A stretch of 64,000 nt of DNA from Candidatus Rokuibacteriota bacterium. GTDB lineage: Bacteria; Methylomirabilota; Methylomirabilia; Rokubacteriales; CSP1-6. The stretch covers positions 122,257 to 186,256 of the forward strand of contig QHSP01000021.1 in NCBI GenBank assembly GCA_003220495.1, given 5' to 3'. The translations under genes were made by a program, and so were the position numbers. Positions 44,256 to 52,102 of the stretch are shown here, one piece after another (position 1 is the first letter of the stretch; every line of letters begins with the position of its first letter). Below the pieces are notes generated by a model. That model was not told where the DNA came from, did no database searches, and saw nothing but the letters and a program-made list of their open reading frames with translations.

Positions 44256-45068
44256 CTACCAGACGCGAAGAGACGACAGGGCGGCGGGCAAGAACCGTCG
44301 CGACCCGAACCGGATCAGCTGCAGCGTGATGTTGTCCGGACCCCCGCGCTCGTTCGCCAGCGACACCAGCCGCTCGCAGGCCCGGCGCAGCGGCCGAATC
44401 GCCGCCAGCCTCTGGATCTCGTGGGGCTTCACCGGTCGCGTGAGGCCGTCCGTGCAGAGCACGAGCGTGTCTCCGCTACGCAGCGCCAGCGGTCCCTGCA
44501 CCTCGATCGTCACGTCCTGGGCGAGGCCCAGGGCTCTCAAGATCACGTGGGCGCTCGGGTGGTTGTCGGCCTCGGTCGCGCTGAGCGCGCCGCTCCGGAC
44601 CAGCTCGGCGACGAGCGAGTGATCCTCGGTCAGCTGACGGATCTGGCGGCCCCGGACGAGGAAGGCCCGACTGTCGCCCACGTGGGCCAGGAATCCGTCG
44701 TGATCGCGGATGACCAGCGCGGTGAGCGTCGTCCCCATCGGCACCTCGCCCGCGGCGACCCGGCTCTCGCGGTACACGGCCTCGTTGGCGATCTGGACCG
44801 ACGCGCGCAACGACTCGGGCAGCGGCGCCGAGCGCTCGGCCTCGTAGTAGGCGTCGCGCAGGGTTTCGACGGCGAGGCGACTGGCCACGTCCCCGCGCGC
44901 GAGGCCCCCCATCCCGTCGGCCACGACGAAGAGACGCCCGCGCGACCGGAGAATCTCTGGATCGTCCGGTTCGAAGGCGCCGAGGAAGTCCTCGTTTCGC
45001 GCGCGGACCCGACCGATGTCCGTGAGGTGAGCGAACGTCACCGTCGCCACCCGACTGGCCTCAGCCAT
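44256..45068 (-). CDS. PP2C-family (Stp1-like) protein phosphatase
   Basis: 270 residues from ATG 45068, inside the stop of the upstream lipoprotein gene (ATGA). PP2C metal motifs: DIGRVRARNEDF, VVADGMGGLARGDVAS, MGTTLTALVI, AHVGDSRAFLVRGRQIRQLT, LCTDGLTRPV and ERGGPDNITLQLI. It dephosphorylates Ser/Thr-phosphorylated proteins in the cytoplasm and is the natural opponent of the kinase two genes upstream. This arrangement is common for Hanks-type kinase systems. Confidence 0.93.
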   Translation of the reverse strand: MAEASRVATVTFAHLTDIGRVRARNEDFLGAFEPDDPEILRSRGRLFVVADGMGGLARGDVASRLAVETLRDAYYEAERSAPLPESLRASVQIANEAVYRESRVAAGEVPMGTTLTALVIRDHDGFLAHVGDSRAFLVRGRQIRQLTEDHSLVAELVRSGALSATEADNHPSAHVILRALGLAQDVTIEVQGPLALRSGDTLVLCTDGLTRPVKPHEIQRLAAIRPLRRACERLVSLANERGGPDNITLQLIRFGSRRFLPAALSSLRVW

Positions 45069-45793
45069 CACTCGGCGCTCCGCTTGCCCAGCCGCGCTTC
45101 GCTCGCCTCCACGGCGCTGATGAGCGCGCGGACCGGCGGGGGCGCCTGGCGGCGGCACGACATCGTCGCGCCGTCCAGCGCGGCCAGCAGGCGAGCTTCC
45201 TCACCCGCGCGCTCCGATCGACCCAGGGCGAAGTAGGCGAGCACCAGGTGACACCGTGTATCCACCAGCGACTTTAGCCGCGCCGGGGTCGGGGACAGTC
45301 CCTCGAGCACGACCAGGGCCTGCCCGAACGCGGTCACCGCCTCGTGGAAGTGGGCCGCCTGATAGGCGGCCTTGGCCTTGGCCAGCGGGACCTGCGGGGA
45401 TCCGGATTCGTTCTCGCGCCGCCCGTACTCGACCAGGGCCTGCGCCAGCGCGCGCTGCTCCTCGCTCCACTGCTTCTTCCCCAGGCCGATGTAGGTCTCG
45501 GCGAGCGTCTGGTGGACTTCGACCAGCTCTTCCAGGCGAAGCGAGGGCTCGTCGATCAGCTCGACGTCCCACATCGCCTGGCGCAGCGAGCGTGCGGCGG
45601 AGTCGTATTCACGGGCGCGAAGCTGGCTCAGCCCGCGATCGAGACTCTCCCGAAGCTCGCGGTTGGCGCCCGCCATCGTGTACTTCATGAACTTGACGCC
45701 GGGCAGATCGCGCGTGAATTCCTGCGTGGAGGCGCAACCTCCGGCCAACAAACACACGAGACCGAGAAGCCCCACCGCGCGCTTGGGGTTCAC
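45068..45793 (-). CDS. TPR-like lipoprotein in the kinase operon
   Basis: 241 residues from GTG 45793, overlapping the kinase stop (GTGA). The lipoprotein signal AVGLLGLVCLLAGGC places it at a membrane facing the periplasm. The mature chain is all-helical with TPR-like units (LSQLRAREYDSAARSLRQAM, ELVEVHQTLAETYIGLGKKQ, KAAYQAAHFHEAVTAFGQAL, HLVLAYFALGRSERAGEEAR). No family name recognised. It may sense envelope state for the kinase, whose C-terminal domain is also extracytoplasmic, but that is inference from position. Confidence 0.78.
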   Translation of the reverse strand: MNPKRAVGLLGLVCLLAGGCASTQEFTRDLPGVKFMKYTMAGANRELRESLDRGLSQLRAREYDSAARSLRQAMWDVELIDEPSLRLEELVEVHQTLAETYIGLGKKQWSEEQRALAQALVEYGRRENESGSPQVPLAKAKAAYQAAHFHEAVTAFGQALVVLEGLSPTPARLKSLVDTRCHLVLAYFALGRSERAGEEARLLAALDGATMSCRRQAPPPVRALISAVEASEARLGKRSAE

Positions 45794-47226
45794 TGCTCGA
45801 TGAACCGTCCGGTATTGAAGTCGTAGCTGAGCCGCATGGGCGCATCTGGCGTGTGTCGTGCGGTGATTCGCAGTACGCGTTCCGGGCTGCGTTGCCCGTC
45901 CATCTCGAAGTGGACGCGATGCTCGCCGATCGGCACCCGCAGGCACGCGGTGGGCGTGTATCCCGCGGGTCGGTCGTCGACGTAGACCTCAGCGAACGGA
46001 AGCGCATTCACGCTGAGGCATCTCGACTCCTGCAGCGTCGCGGCGACGGGATGCAACGCTCCCGCAGCCTTCACGGCCGGGGCTCGCACGGTCGGGGCCG
46101 TCGCGACCGGTGTCGTCACGGTCGGCGCGATCACAGTCGAGGTCGTCGGTCGCGCGGCCGGCTCGATCTCACGCTTGACGCCCGACGCCGGCGTGGCGGC
46201 CGAGGGGCCGTCCGGCCCGCGTCGAAGGCCTGCCCACGTTCCGGCCCCGAGAGCCAGCAGGCACATCGCGCCCGCCGCGACGCGGGCGGGACGCGAGAGG
46301 AGCCTCGTCCGCCGCAGATCCCGCGCGGCCTCGCGCACTGCGTGAAGGGTCCACGTCCGCCGTTCGCCGGACGCCGCCTCGCGCAAGGCGTTGGCGAAGT
46401 CCGTGGCCGTCCCGTATCGCGCCTCCGGCTCCTTGGCCAGGGCGCGCCGCAGCACTCGGTCGAGAGCGACGGGCAGCTCGGCGTGGTGATGGCGTACGGA
46501 CGGCGCGTCGAGGTTCACGATGCGGTAGAGAACCGCGGCGAGGTCGGCGGCGTTGAACGGATTGACCCCGGTGAGCGTTTCGTAGAGCACGACGCCGACG
46601 GAGAACAGGTCGCTGCGCGGATCGGCGGCCTGGCCCCGGACCATCTCGGGCGACATGTAGGCCGGCGTCCCCAGCATCGTGCCGGTCTGTGTATGACTCG
46701 CGTCCAGGATGCGGGCCGTGCCGAAGTCGGTGACCTTCGTGACGCCGGGTCCGACGAGGATGTTTCGAGGCTTGATGTCCCGATGGACGACGCCGTGCCG
46801 ATGGGCGTAGTCGAGCGCCGCACAGACCTGCACGACGATCCCTACCGCGTCTGTCAGGGGAAGCGGCCGACCCCCGAGCAGCAGGTCGGCGAGCGTCCCG
46901 CCCTCGATGTACTCCATGACCATGAACGGCCGGCCCTCGGCCTCTCCCACGTCGTGAACGGCGACGATCGCGGGATGCGTGAGCCGGCCCGCCGCCACAG
47001 CTTCCTGGTGAAAGCGCTGCTTCACGCCGACGCCCGACTCGTCGAGCGAAACCAGCTCCGCGCGGAGGATCTTCATGGCGACCAGGCGATCGAGCTTGGG
47101 ATCGTGCGCCTTGTACACGACGCCGCTCGTGCCCCGGCCGAGCTCCGAGAGGAGCTCGTAGCGGCCGTAGAAGATCGGCGCGCGCTCGGTCGCCCGGCGC
47201 GCGGCCGGCGAGGTCTCCTCGATCAT
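45790..47226 (-). CDS. Hanks-type Ser/Thr protein kinase with C-terminal PEGA domain
   Basis: 478 residues from ATG 47226, which overlaps the FHA gene stop. The kinase domain (about 20-285) has the glycine loop ELGRGTSGVVYKAH, Lys 52 in VAMKILRAE, HRDIKPRNILVG (catalytic loop), VTDFGTARI (DFG) and GTPAYMSPEMVRG. A single transmembrane helix (RVAAGAMCLLALGAGTWAGL) follows near 310-330, then a Thr/Pro/Val-rich spacer, then a PEGA-like beta domain (AEVYVDDRPAGYTPTACLRV). The cytoplasmic kinase is thus coupled to a periplasmic PEGA domain that could bind peptidoglycan or protein. Confidence 0.93.
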   Translation of the reverse strand: MIEETSPAARRATERAPIFYGRYELLSELGRGTSGVVYKAHDPKLDRLVAMKILRAELVSLDESGVGVKQRFHQEAVAAGRLTHPAIVAVHDVGEAEGRPFMVMEYIEGGTLADLLLGGRPLPLTDAVGIVVQVCAALDYAHRHGVVHRDIKPRNILVGPGVTKVTDFGTARILDASHTQTGTMLGTPAYMSPEMVRGQAADPRSDLFSVGVVLYETLTGVNPFNAADLAAVLYRIVNLDAPSVRHHHAELPVALDRVLRRALAKEPEARYGTATDFANALREAASGERRTWTLHAVREAARDLRRTRLLSRPARVAAGAMCLLALGAGTWAGLRRGPDGPSAATPASGVKREIEPAARPTTSTVIAPTVTTPVATAPTVRAPAVKAAGALHPVAATLQESRCLSVNALPFAEVYVDDRPAGYTPTACLRVPIGEHRVHFEMDGQRSPERVLRITARHTPDAPMRLSYDFNTGRFIEQ

Positions 47227-47915
47227 CGGATGTCGTCCTTGAATGTGAGCCGGAGTCCGCCGATGGCGATCTCGTCCCCGTCGCACAGGGTGGCGCGTCT
47301 CGTGGGCTCCTCGTTGACCCGCATGCGATACCACCAGGACGTGTTGCGCACTTCGTACTGCGTCCCGATCCGGCTGATGCTCAGGTGATGCTTGGGAGCG
47401 CGGCAGGCCACGCGCAGGTTGCAGCCATCGCTGCGGCCGATGACGACCGAGCCGTCGGCGAGCGCGAAGGTCCCGTCCTCGCCGTCGGCCTGCCAGCGCA
47501 CGTGCGCCCGGCGCTTCTCGACGATCGTCGCGCGGAGCTTGGCCAGCTCCTCCGGTCTCATCACGAGCGTGCGACCAGGCTCCGCGTACCCGGTTGAGGC
47601 GTAGGGCTGCGTCGCCGGCCGGGTCGGCACGTGGTCGAAAAAGAGGGAGAACTTGCCGAAAGAGATCTCGTCACCGCGCTTGATCGGCGCCAGGCCCGCG
47701 AGCTGACGTCCGTTGAGGAGCGTGCCGTTCCCCGAGCCGAGATCCCGGACGAACCACTGCGTGTCCTGGAAGCGGATCTCGGCCTGATGGCGGGATACCG
47801 CGACGTTGTCGATGACGACCTCGAGCCCCATTTCGCGACCGACCCGGATGACTGGGCCGTCGATGTCGTAGACCTTCTGCGCGGTTCGCTCGACAACCAG
47901 TGTGAGCTTTGGCAT
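47223..47915 (-). CDS. Double FHA-domain protein
   Basis: 230 residues from ATG 47915, with a strong GGGGAGGGG site. The first FHA domain (residues ~1-100) is canonical: VIRVGREMGLEVVID, VSRHQAEIRF and VRDLGSGNGTLLNG, with the Arg, Ser and Asn that bind phosphothreonine. The second (about 145-230) is divergent: VVIGRSDGCNLRVA, LSISRIGTQYEV, LCDGDEIAIGG, lacking the SxxH and GSxNG loops. It probably recognises proteins phosphorylated by the kinase encoded next. Confidence 0.9.
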   Translation of the reverse strand: MPKLTLVVERTAQKVYDIDGPVIRVGREMGLEVVIDNVAVSRHQAEIRFQDTQWFVRDLGSGNGTLLNGRQLAGLAPIKRGDEISFGKFSLFFDHVPTRPATQPYASTGYAEPGRTLVMRPEELAKLRATIVEKRRAHVRWQADGEDGTFALADGSVVIGRSDGCNLRVACRAPKHHLSISRIGTQYEVRNTSWWYRMRVNEEPTRRATLCDGDEIAIGGLRLTFKDDIR

Positions 47916-48108
47916 CTGACCCCTCCCCCGGGCCTCCAGATAGAGCAACAGATGGGCCACCCGGCGAGTCCGGAAAAAGCTTTGCCGCGCCGGCGGTTAC
48001 CGTCGGGGTCTCCGGAAGCGGGACGGAGCACCTGGACATGAACGGACCTCCGATTGACGGAAGTGGCACATTCTCGCCATTCGGGCAGGACCGGGGCGCT
48101 GACGGCCG
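47916..48108. other. Intergenic region with kinase-operon promoter side
   Basis: 193 bases between the FHA start and the stop of the acyl-CoA ligase gene, both minus strand. It should carry the promoter of the FHA-kinase operon and the terminator of the ligase operon. No clear hairpin or operator was identified by eye. Confidence 0.3.
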
Positions 48109-49503
48109 CTACAGCTGGGGCCTGAGCCTGGCCTTCAAGATCTTCCCGGTCGGGGATTTAGGGAGCGCGTCGAGCACGATGAGTCGCCTCGGGTACTTGA
48201 AGGCGGCCAGCCGATCCCGACAGTGGGCGATCAGCTCATCGGTGGTGACCGCGCGGTCCGGGCGGAGAGTCACGAAGGCGGCGACGTCTTCGCCTAGCTC
48301 GGGGTGGGGCATGCCGAGGACGGCGGCTTCGGCGACCGCCGGGTGCGTGAGGAGAACCGCTTCGACCTCCGGCGGGAATACCGAATAGCCGCCCCGAAGG
48401 ATTCGCTCGCGCTTCCGCCCGACGATGGTGACGAGGCCGTCCGCGCTGACCGTGGCGAGATCGCCGGTGCGGAACCAGCCTTCGGCGAGCACCTCGCGCG
48501 TCTCGTCGGGCGCATTGATGTAGGCGTTCATCGCCGAAGGGCTTTTGATCCAGAGCTCGCCGTCCTCGACGATTCGAATCTCCACGCCCGGAACCGGCCA
48601 GCCGATCGCGTCGGGTGACTCGTGCGGGTTCGCGGCCTGGTACGAGATCGGACGGAAGAGCTCCGTCATGCCGTAGCCGCGAACGATCCGGATCCCCGTC
48701 CGGCTGCGCCATCGCTCGGCCAGCTCCCAGGGACACGGCGCCGCGCCGGAGACGGCGATGCGTACCGAGCCAAGGTCTGCCGCCGCGAGCTCGGGAACGT
48801 CCAGGAGCCGACGAAACATCGTCGCGACACCGGGAAACACGGTCACGCGATGACGACTGATCGCTTCGACGACTCGATCGGGCGCGAAGCGTTCGACCAG
48901 AGCGACGGTGGCGCCGACCAGCAGCGGCGCGAGCAAGGCGCCGTTGAGACCGAACGAGTGCGCGAGCGGAAGCGTCGCCAGCACGACGTCGGCTGGGGTC
49001 AGCGCCATCACGGGCCCCGCCCACGACTCGATAGCGAGCTCGAGCGCGGCGTGTGAGAGCAATGCGCCCTTCGGCCGGCCCGTGCTCCCCGACGTGTACA
49101 AGATGAGCGCAGCGGAACCCTCGGAGGGCGCAGTGGGATCCCCGAGCCCCGGCCACCCGGGCCGGGGCCCGCCCACGTGCGCTTCGTCGATGAGCAGGGA
49201 AGGCTCGAGGTCGGCGAGGATGTCGGCGCGCTCGTCCGGCTTCAAGAGCGTGTCGAGTGGGGCCACGGTGGCGCCGAGCTTCCAGCCCGCGAGCAGCGCG
49301 ACGGCGAAGGCCCAATGGTTGCCGATCGTGAGCGCGATGCGGTCGCCGGCCTTCACGCCCCCGGCGGCGAGCGTCTCGGCGAACGCGCCGGCCCGGCGAT
49401 CGAGCTCGCCGAACGTGAGCGCGCCACCGTCCCAGACGACGGCCCGCTTGTCAGGCGTGCGGCGCGAAGTGGCTTCGAGGCGCCGGGCGAAGTTGTCCGC
49501 CAC
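48109..49503 (-). CDS. AMP-forming acyl-CoA synthetase
   Basis: 464 residues from GTG 49503. ANL superfamily motifs: ALILYTSGSTGRPKGALLSH (P-loop, A3), GYGMTELF (A5), GWFRTGDLATVSADGLVTIVGRKRE (A7/A8 hinge) and PKSPTGKILKARLR with the catalytic Lys (A10). It activates a carboxylic acid as acyl-AMP and then CoA thioester. It lies 8 bases downstream of a UbiD-type decarboxylase gene, so an aromatic or unsaturated acid is a likely substrate. Slightly short N-terminus relative to most family members. Confidence 0.88.
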   Translation of the reverse strand: MADNFARRLEATSRRTPDKRAVVWDGGALTFGELDRRAGAFAETLAAGGVKAGDRIALTIGNHWAFAVALLAGWKLGATVAPLDTLLKPDERADILADLEPSLLIDEAHVGGPRPGWPGLGDPTAPSEGSAALILYTSGSTGRPKGALLSHAALELAIESWAGPVMALTPADVVLATLPLAHSFGLNGALLAPLLVGATVALVERFAPDRVVEAISRHRVTVFPGVATMFRRLLDVPELAAADLGSVRIAVSGAAPCPWELAERWRSRTGIRIVRGYGMTELFRPISYQAANPHESPDAIGWPVPGVEIRIVEDGELWIKSPSAMNAYINAPDETREVLAEGWFRTGDLATVSADGLVTIVGRKRERILRGGYSVFPPEVEAVLLTHPAVAEAAVLGMPHPELGEDVAAFVTLRPDRAVTTDELIAHCRDRLAAFKYPRRLIVLDALPKSPTGKILKARLRPQL

Positions 49504-49511
49504 GGAGCGGC

Positions 49512-50867
49512 TCAGGCGAAGAAGTCTTTGAGGTCGATCCGCTGCCAGACGTCGGACGGCACGCGGTGCCGGGGCGTATAGGCCGCGAGCGAGGGCTTGG
49601 CCGTCGCGTCCACGCCCCACTTCGCGGTGTGGCCGTCGTCGCGCGCCGACGGATCGAGATCGGAGCCGCGCGCATTGGTGATGATCGTGATGTCGCGGTC
49701 GGGCTGGCAGCGCGTCGCGATCGCCCAGTTCACCTGACGATCGTCGAAGACGTCGACGTCCTCGTCAACGACCACGATGCGCTTCATGTAGAGGTCGGCG
49801 CCGAGCGCCGCGAGGATCGCGTTCTTCGCCTGGCCCGGAATGCGCTGCTCGATCGAGACGAAGCAGGTGAAGGGGCCCGGGACCCGCACCGCCTTGACCG
49901 ACGGAACCATCGCGCGCACCGCGCGGAAGAGGTTCGCCTCCATCGGGATCGTGGACAGCAGCATGTGATCGAGGTGGGCGACCGTGATGTCCTGAAAGAT
50001 CGCGTCGCGCCGATGGGTGATGGCCTTGACGTGGACGATCTCGCGCTGCCGCTCGCCCAGACTGTAGCCGGTGAACTCGCCGAAGGGCCCCTCGGGCGTG
50101 CGCTGCCGCGGCAGGATCTCGCACTCGAGCACGAGCTCGGCGTGGGCCGGCACCAGCACGTCGGAGGTGCGGCACTTCACGAGCTCGAGCGGCTCGCCGA
50201 GAAGACCGCCCATGATCCCGCGCTCGTCCTCGTCGATGGAGCCAATCGCGAGCGCGCCGAGCGCGATCGCCGGATGCACGCCGATCACCAGCGCGAGCGG
50301 CAGGGGCTCGTTCCGCGCCTCCGCGATCCGCTGGAACTCCCACAGGTGCTTGCCGGTCGTCAGGTGGATCGACGTCGTGTCGCGGCCCTTGATCTGCAGC
50401 CGGTTGTAGGCGCAGTTCCAGATCTCGCGCGTCGGATCCCTGGCGAAGGAGATCGCCGCGGTGACGTAGGCCCCGGCGTCGCCCTCGTGATGGACGATCT
50501 GGGGCAGGTCGTACAGGTTCACCTGGTCGCCATCGAGGACGACCTCGTGCACGGGGCCGCTCGGCACGATCTTCGGGACGAGCGGCTTGTCCATCGCCCG
50601 GAGGTACGTCGCCTGCGTCGCCTCCGGCGCCGCGTTCATGGCGGCGGCCAGGCGCGGCCGGCTGGCGTGGAGATTGGTGAGGACCGGGAACCTGGTGCCC
50701 TTGACGTTCTCGAAGAGCAGGACGGGGCGGCGCTTGGCTTCGCGCTCGAGCTTGACGACGAGCGCGGTGATCTCGAAGCGGGGGTCGACGGGCTTCGAAA
50801 CGATCTCGAAGTCGCCGGGCTTGCGCCGCTTCACGAGATCGAGATAGCTCCGGAGGTCCTGGGCCAT
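49512..50867 (-). CDS. UbiD-family prFMN-dependent (de)carboxylase
   Basis: 451 residues with UbiD-type blocks: IWNCAYNRLQIKGRDTTSIH (prFMN and metal region), ALVIGVHPAIALGALA, LVLECEILPRQRTPEGPFGE and FTGYSLGERQRE containing the conserved Glu, then VDEDVDVFDDRQVNWAIATR near the end. UbiD enzymes reversibly decarboxylate aromatic or alpha,beta-unsaturated acids using prenylated FMN from UbiX, which is not in the window. Together with the CoA ligase downstream it suggests aromatic acid metabolism. Confidence 0.9.
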   Translation of the reverse strand: MAQDLRSYLDLVKRRKPGDFEIVSKPVDPRFEITALVVKLEREAKRRPVLLFENVKGTRFPVLTNLHASRPRLAAAMNAAPEATQATYLRAMDKPLVPKIVPSGPVHEVVLDGDQVNLYDLPQIVHHEGDAGAYVTAAISFARDPTREIWNCAYNRLQIKGRDTTSIHLTTGKHLWEFQRIAEARNEPLPLALVIGVHPAIALGALAIGSIDEDERGIMGGLLGEPLELVKCRTSDVLVPAHAELVLECEILPRQRTPEGPFGEFTGYSLGERQREIVHVKAITHRRDAIFQDITVAHLDHMLLSTIPMEANLFRAVRAMVPSVKAVRVPGPFTCFVSIEQRIPGQAKNAILAALGADLYMKRIVVVDEDVDVFDDRQVNWAIATRCQPDRDITIITNARGSDLDPSARDDGHTAKWGVDATAKPSLAAYTPRHRVPSDVWQRIDLKDFFA

Positions 50868-50886
50868 AGGCGGCTAGGATACTGAA

Positions 50887-51585
50887 TCAGGCGTTGCCCG
50901 GCACCTTCTTTCTGCCGTTCTGAGAATCGAACCACCAGCCCAGGACGAAGATGATCGCGGCCGGCACCATCGGCAGCCACTGCACGACCGGCGACGAGTG
51001 GTCGATCCAGCCGAACCCTTTGTCCTTCATGATCATCTCGCCCGCGACGTAGCCGAGGATGCCGCCGCCGATCCAGATGATCCAGATGAATCGATTCATC
51101 AACGTGGCGAGAAGCCCGCTGCCCCAGACGACGATCGGGATCGACAGCGCGATGCCGAAGACCACGAGCCTCATGTCCCCGTCGGACGCGGCGGCGACGG
51201 CCAGCACGTTGTCGAGGCTCATGATGGCGTCGGCGACGATGATGATCCAGACGGCCTCACGCAGCGATCCGCCCTGGCGGACGTGTCCTTCGGCGCCCGT
51301 CTCGTGATGGACGAGCTTGAAGGCGATCCAGAGGAGCAGCAGGCCGCAGACGAGCTGCAGGAACGGAATCCGCAGTAACTGCGCGGCGATTGCGATGAAC
51401 GCCAGCCGCAGCCCGACGGCCCCGGCGGTGCCCCAGATGCGGCCCAGGAACTGCTGCCGCTTGGGCAGGTTCCGGACGGCGAGGGCGATCACGAGCGCGT
51501 TGTCGCCGGCGAGCGTGAGATCGATGATGATGATCCCCACGACCCTCGCCCAGAACTCTGGATCCATCAAGAACATCATACTCAC
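50887..51585 (-). CDS. TerC-family (YjbE-type) integral membrane protein
   Basis: 232 residues from GTG 51585. TerC signatures: IIIDLTLAGDNALVIALAVR and the second half ADAIMSLDNVLAVAAAS, two inverted-repeat segments with conserved Asp-Asn pairs in membrane helices that transport Mn2+ or other cations. Helices cover most of the length, ending in a basic tail. The start overlaps the stop of a 31-codon membrane peptide. No yybP-type riboswitch could be recognised upstream. Confidence 0.88.
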   Translation of the reverse strand: MSMMFLMDPEFWARVVGIIIIDLTLAGDNALVIALAVRNLPKRQQFLGRIWGTAGAVGLRLAFIAIAAQLLRIPFLQLVCGLLLLWIAFKLVHHETGAEGHVRQGGSLREAVWIIIVADAIMSLDNVLAVAAASDGDMRLVVFGIALSIPIVVWGSGLLATLMNRFIWIIWIGGGILGYVAGEMIMKDKGFGWIDHSSPVVQWLPMVPAAIIFVLGWWFDSQNGRKKVPGNA

Positions 51586-51677
51586 TCGACTAACGCTTTG
51601 AGCAGCGCGACCAGAACGCGACCGACCACGATCAGCGCGACGGCGATCGCGAGTCCCTCGACCCGACTGATGGGCAT
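51582..51677 (-). CDS. 31-residue membrane peptide coupled to terC-type gene
   Basis: ATG 51677 has GGGAGA 8 bases upstream and reads 31 codons to TGA 51582-51584, which overlaps the TerC GTG as GTGA. The peptide starts MPISRVEGLAIAVALIV, continues VGRVLVALLKALVE, and is one amphipathic or transmembrane helix with basic ends. Size and overlap resemble small regulatory or accessory membrane peptides, or a leader peptide coupling translation of the transporter gene. No homologue is known to me. Confidence 0.6.
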   Translation of the reverse strand: MPISRVEGLAIAVALIVVGRVLVALLKALVE

Positions 51678-51716
51678 CTCGTGTCTCCCTGGGTGAACGA
51701 ACGTGATGCGGAGTGC

Positions 51717-51732
51717 GCCGCCCGAGGGCGGC
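51717..51732. other. Small GC hairpin upstream of the membrane peptide
   Basis: GCCGCC, loop CGAG, GGCGGC: a 6-bp stem in the 88-base gap between the secreted-protein stop (51766) and the peptide start. It could end the upstream operon or lie in the 5' leader of the terC transcript. The plus-strand GTTTT after it is not near any plus-strand gene. Confidence 0.35.
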
Positions 51733-51765
51733 TGCCGTTTTCAGGAGACGAACGGGATGACGGAG

Positions 51766-52089
51766 CTAGTGGTCTTCGGGGGACGAGGCGCGACTACTCG
51801 ACGGTCGATGCGCGAGCCTGACCTGCCGGATCCAGCCTTCAACGGCTGCCGCGGCGCTCGCCGGCGCCGGCGAGACCGAGGGGCGCGTCATGCGATCAGG
51901 TTCCACGCGATCTCGCGGGGTCGCCCGCGCCGAGGCGGTCGCGCGCTTGGCGTGCGACTCGCGCCCGGACTGGAGGGAGTGCTCGATCTCCGAGTCCTGG
52001 ATCTCGAACTCGAAGGCGCCGGGCAGCGGCGTCGCCAAATCGAACGACAGCCACGCGGTCAGAAGCAGCAGGATCCGGCGAGCTCTCAC
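51766..52089 (-). CDS. Small secreted protein, unknown
   Basis: 107 residues from GTG 52089. An N-terminal signal peptide (RARRILLLLTAWLSFDLATP) precedes a mature chain with FEFEIQDSEIEHSLQSGRE and an Arg/Ser/Pro-rich tail. It is 13 bases downstream of the TPP enzyme gene and in the same direction, so probably co-transcribed. The low-complexity C-terminus makes the true end less certain. No family recognised. Confidence 0.5.
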   Translation of the reverse strand: MRARRILLLLTAWLSFDLATPLPGAFEFEIQDSEIEHSLQSGRESHAKRATASARATPRDRVEPDRMTRPSVSPAPASAAAAVEGWIRQVRLAHRPSSSRASSPEDH

Positions 52090-52102
52090 CGCTTCATTGT
52101 AC

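Noticed and set aside
44256..47915. Type VI secretion regulatory module (PpkA/PppA/Fha)
   Set aside because: No Tss/Hcp/VgrG genes flank the operon; only the kinase/phosphatase/FHA trio is shared.
51678..51765. Manganese-sensing yybP-ykoY riboswitch ahead of the TerC gene
   Set aside because: Only a small 6-bp hairpin is visible; the conserved loop sequences of that riboswitch were not found.
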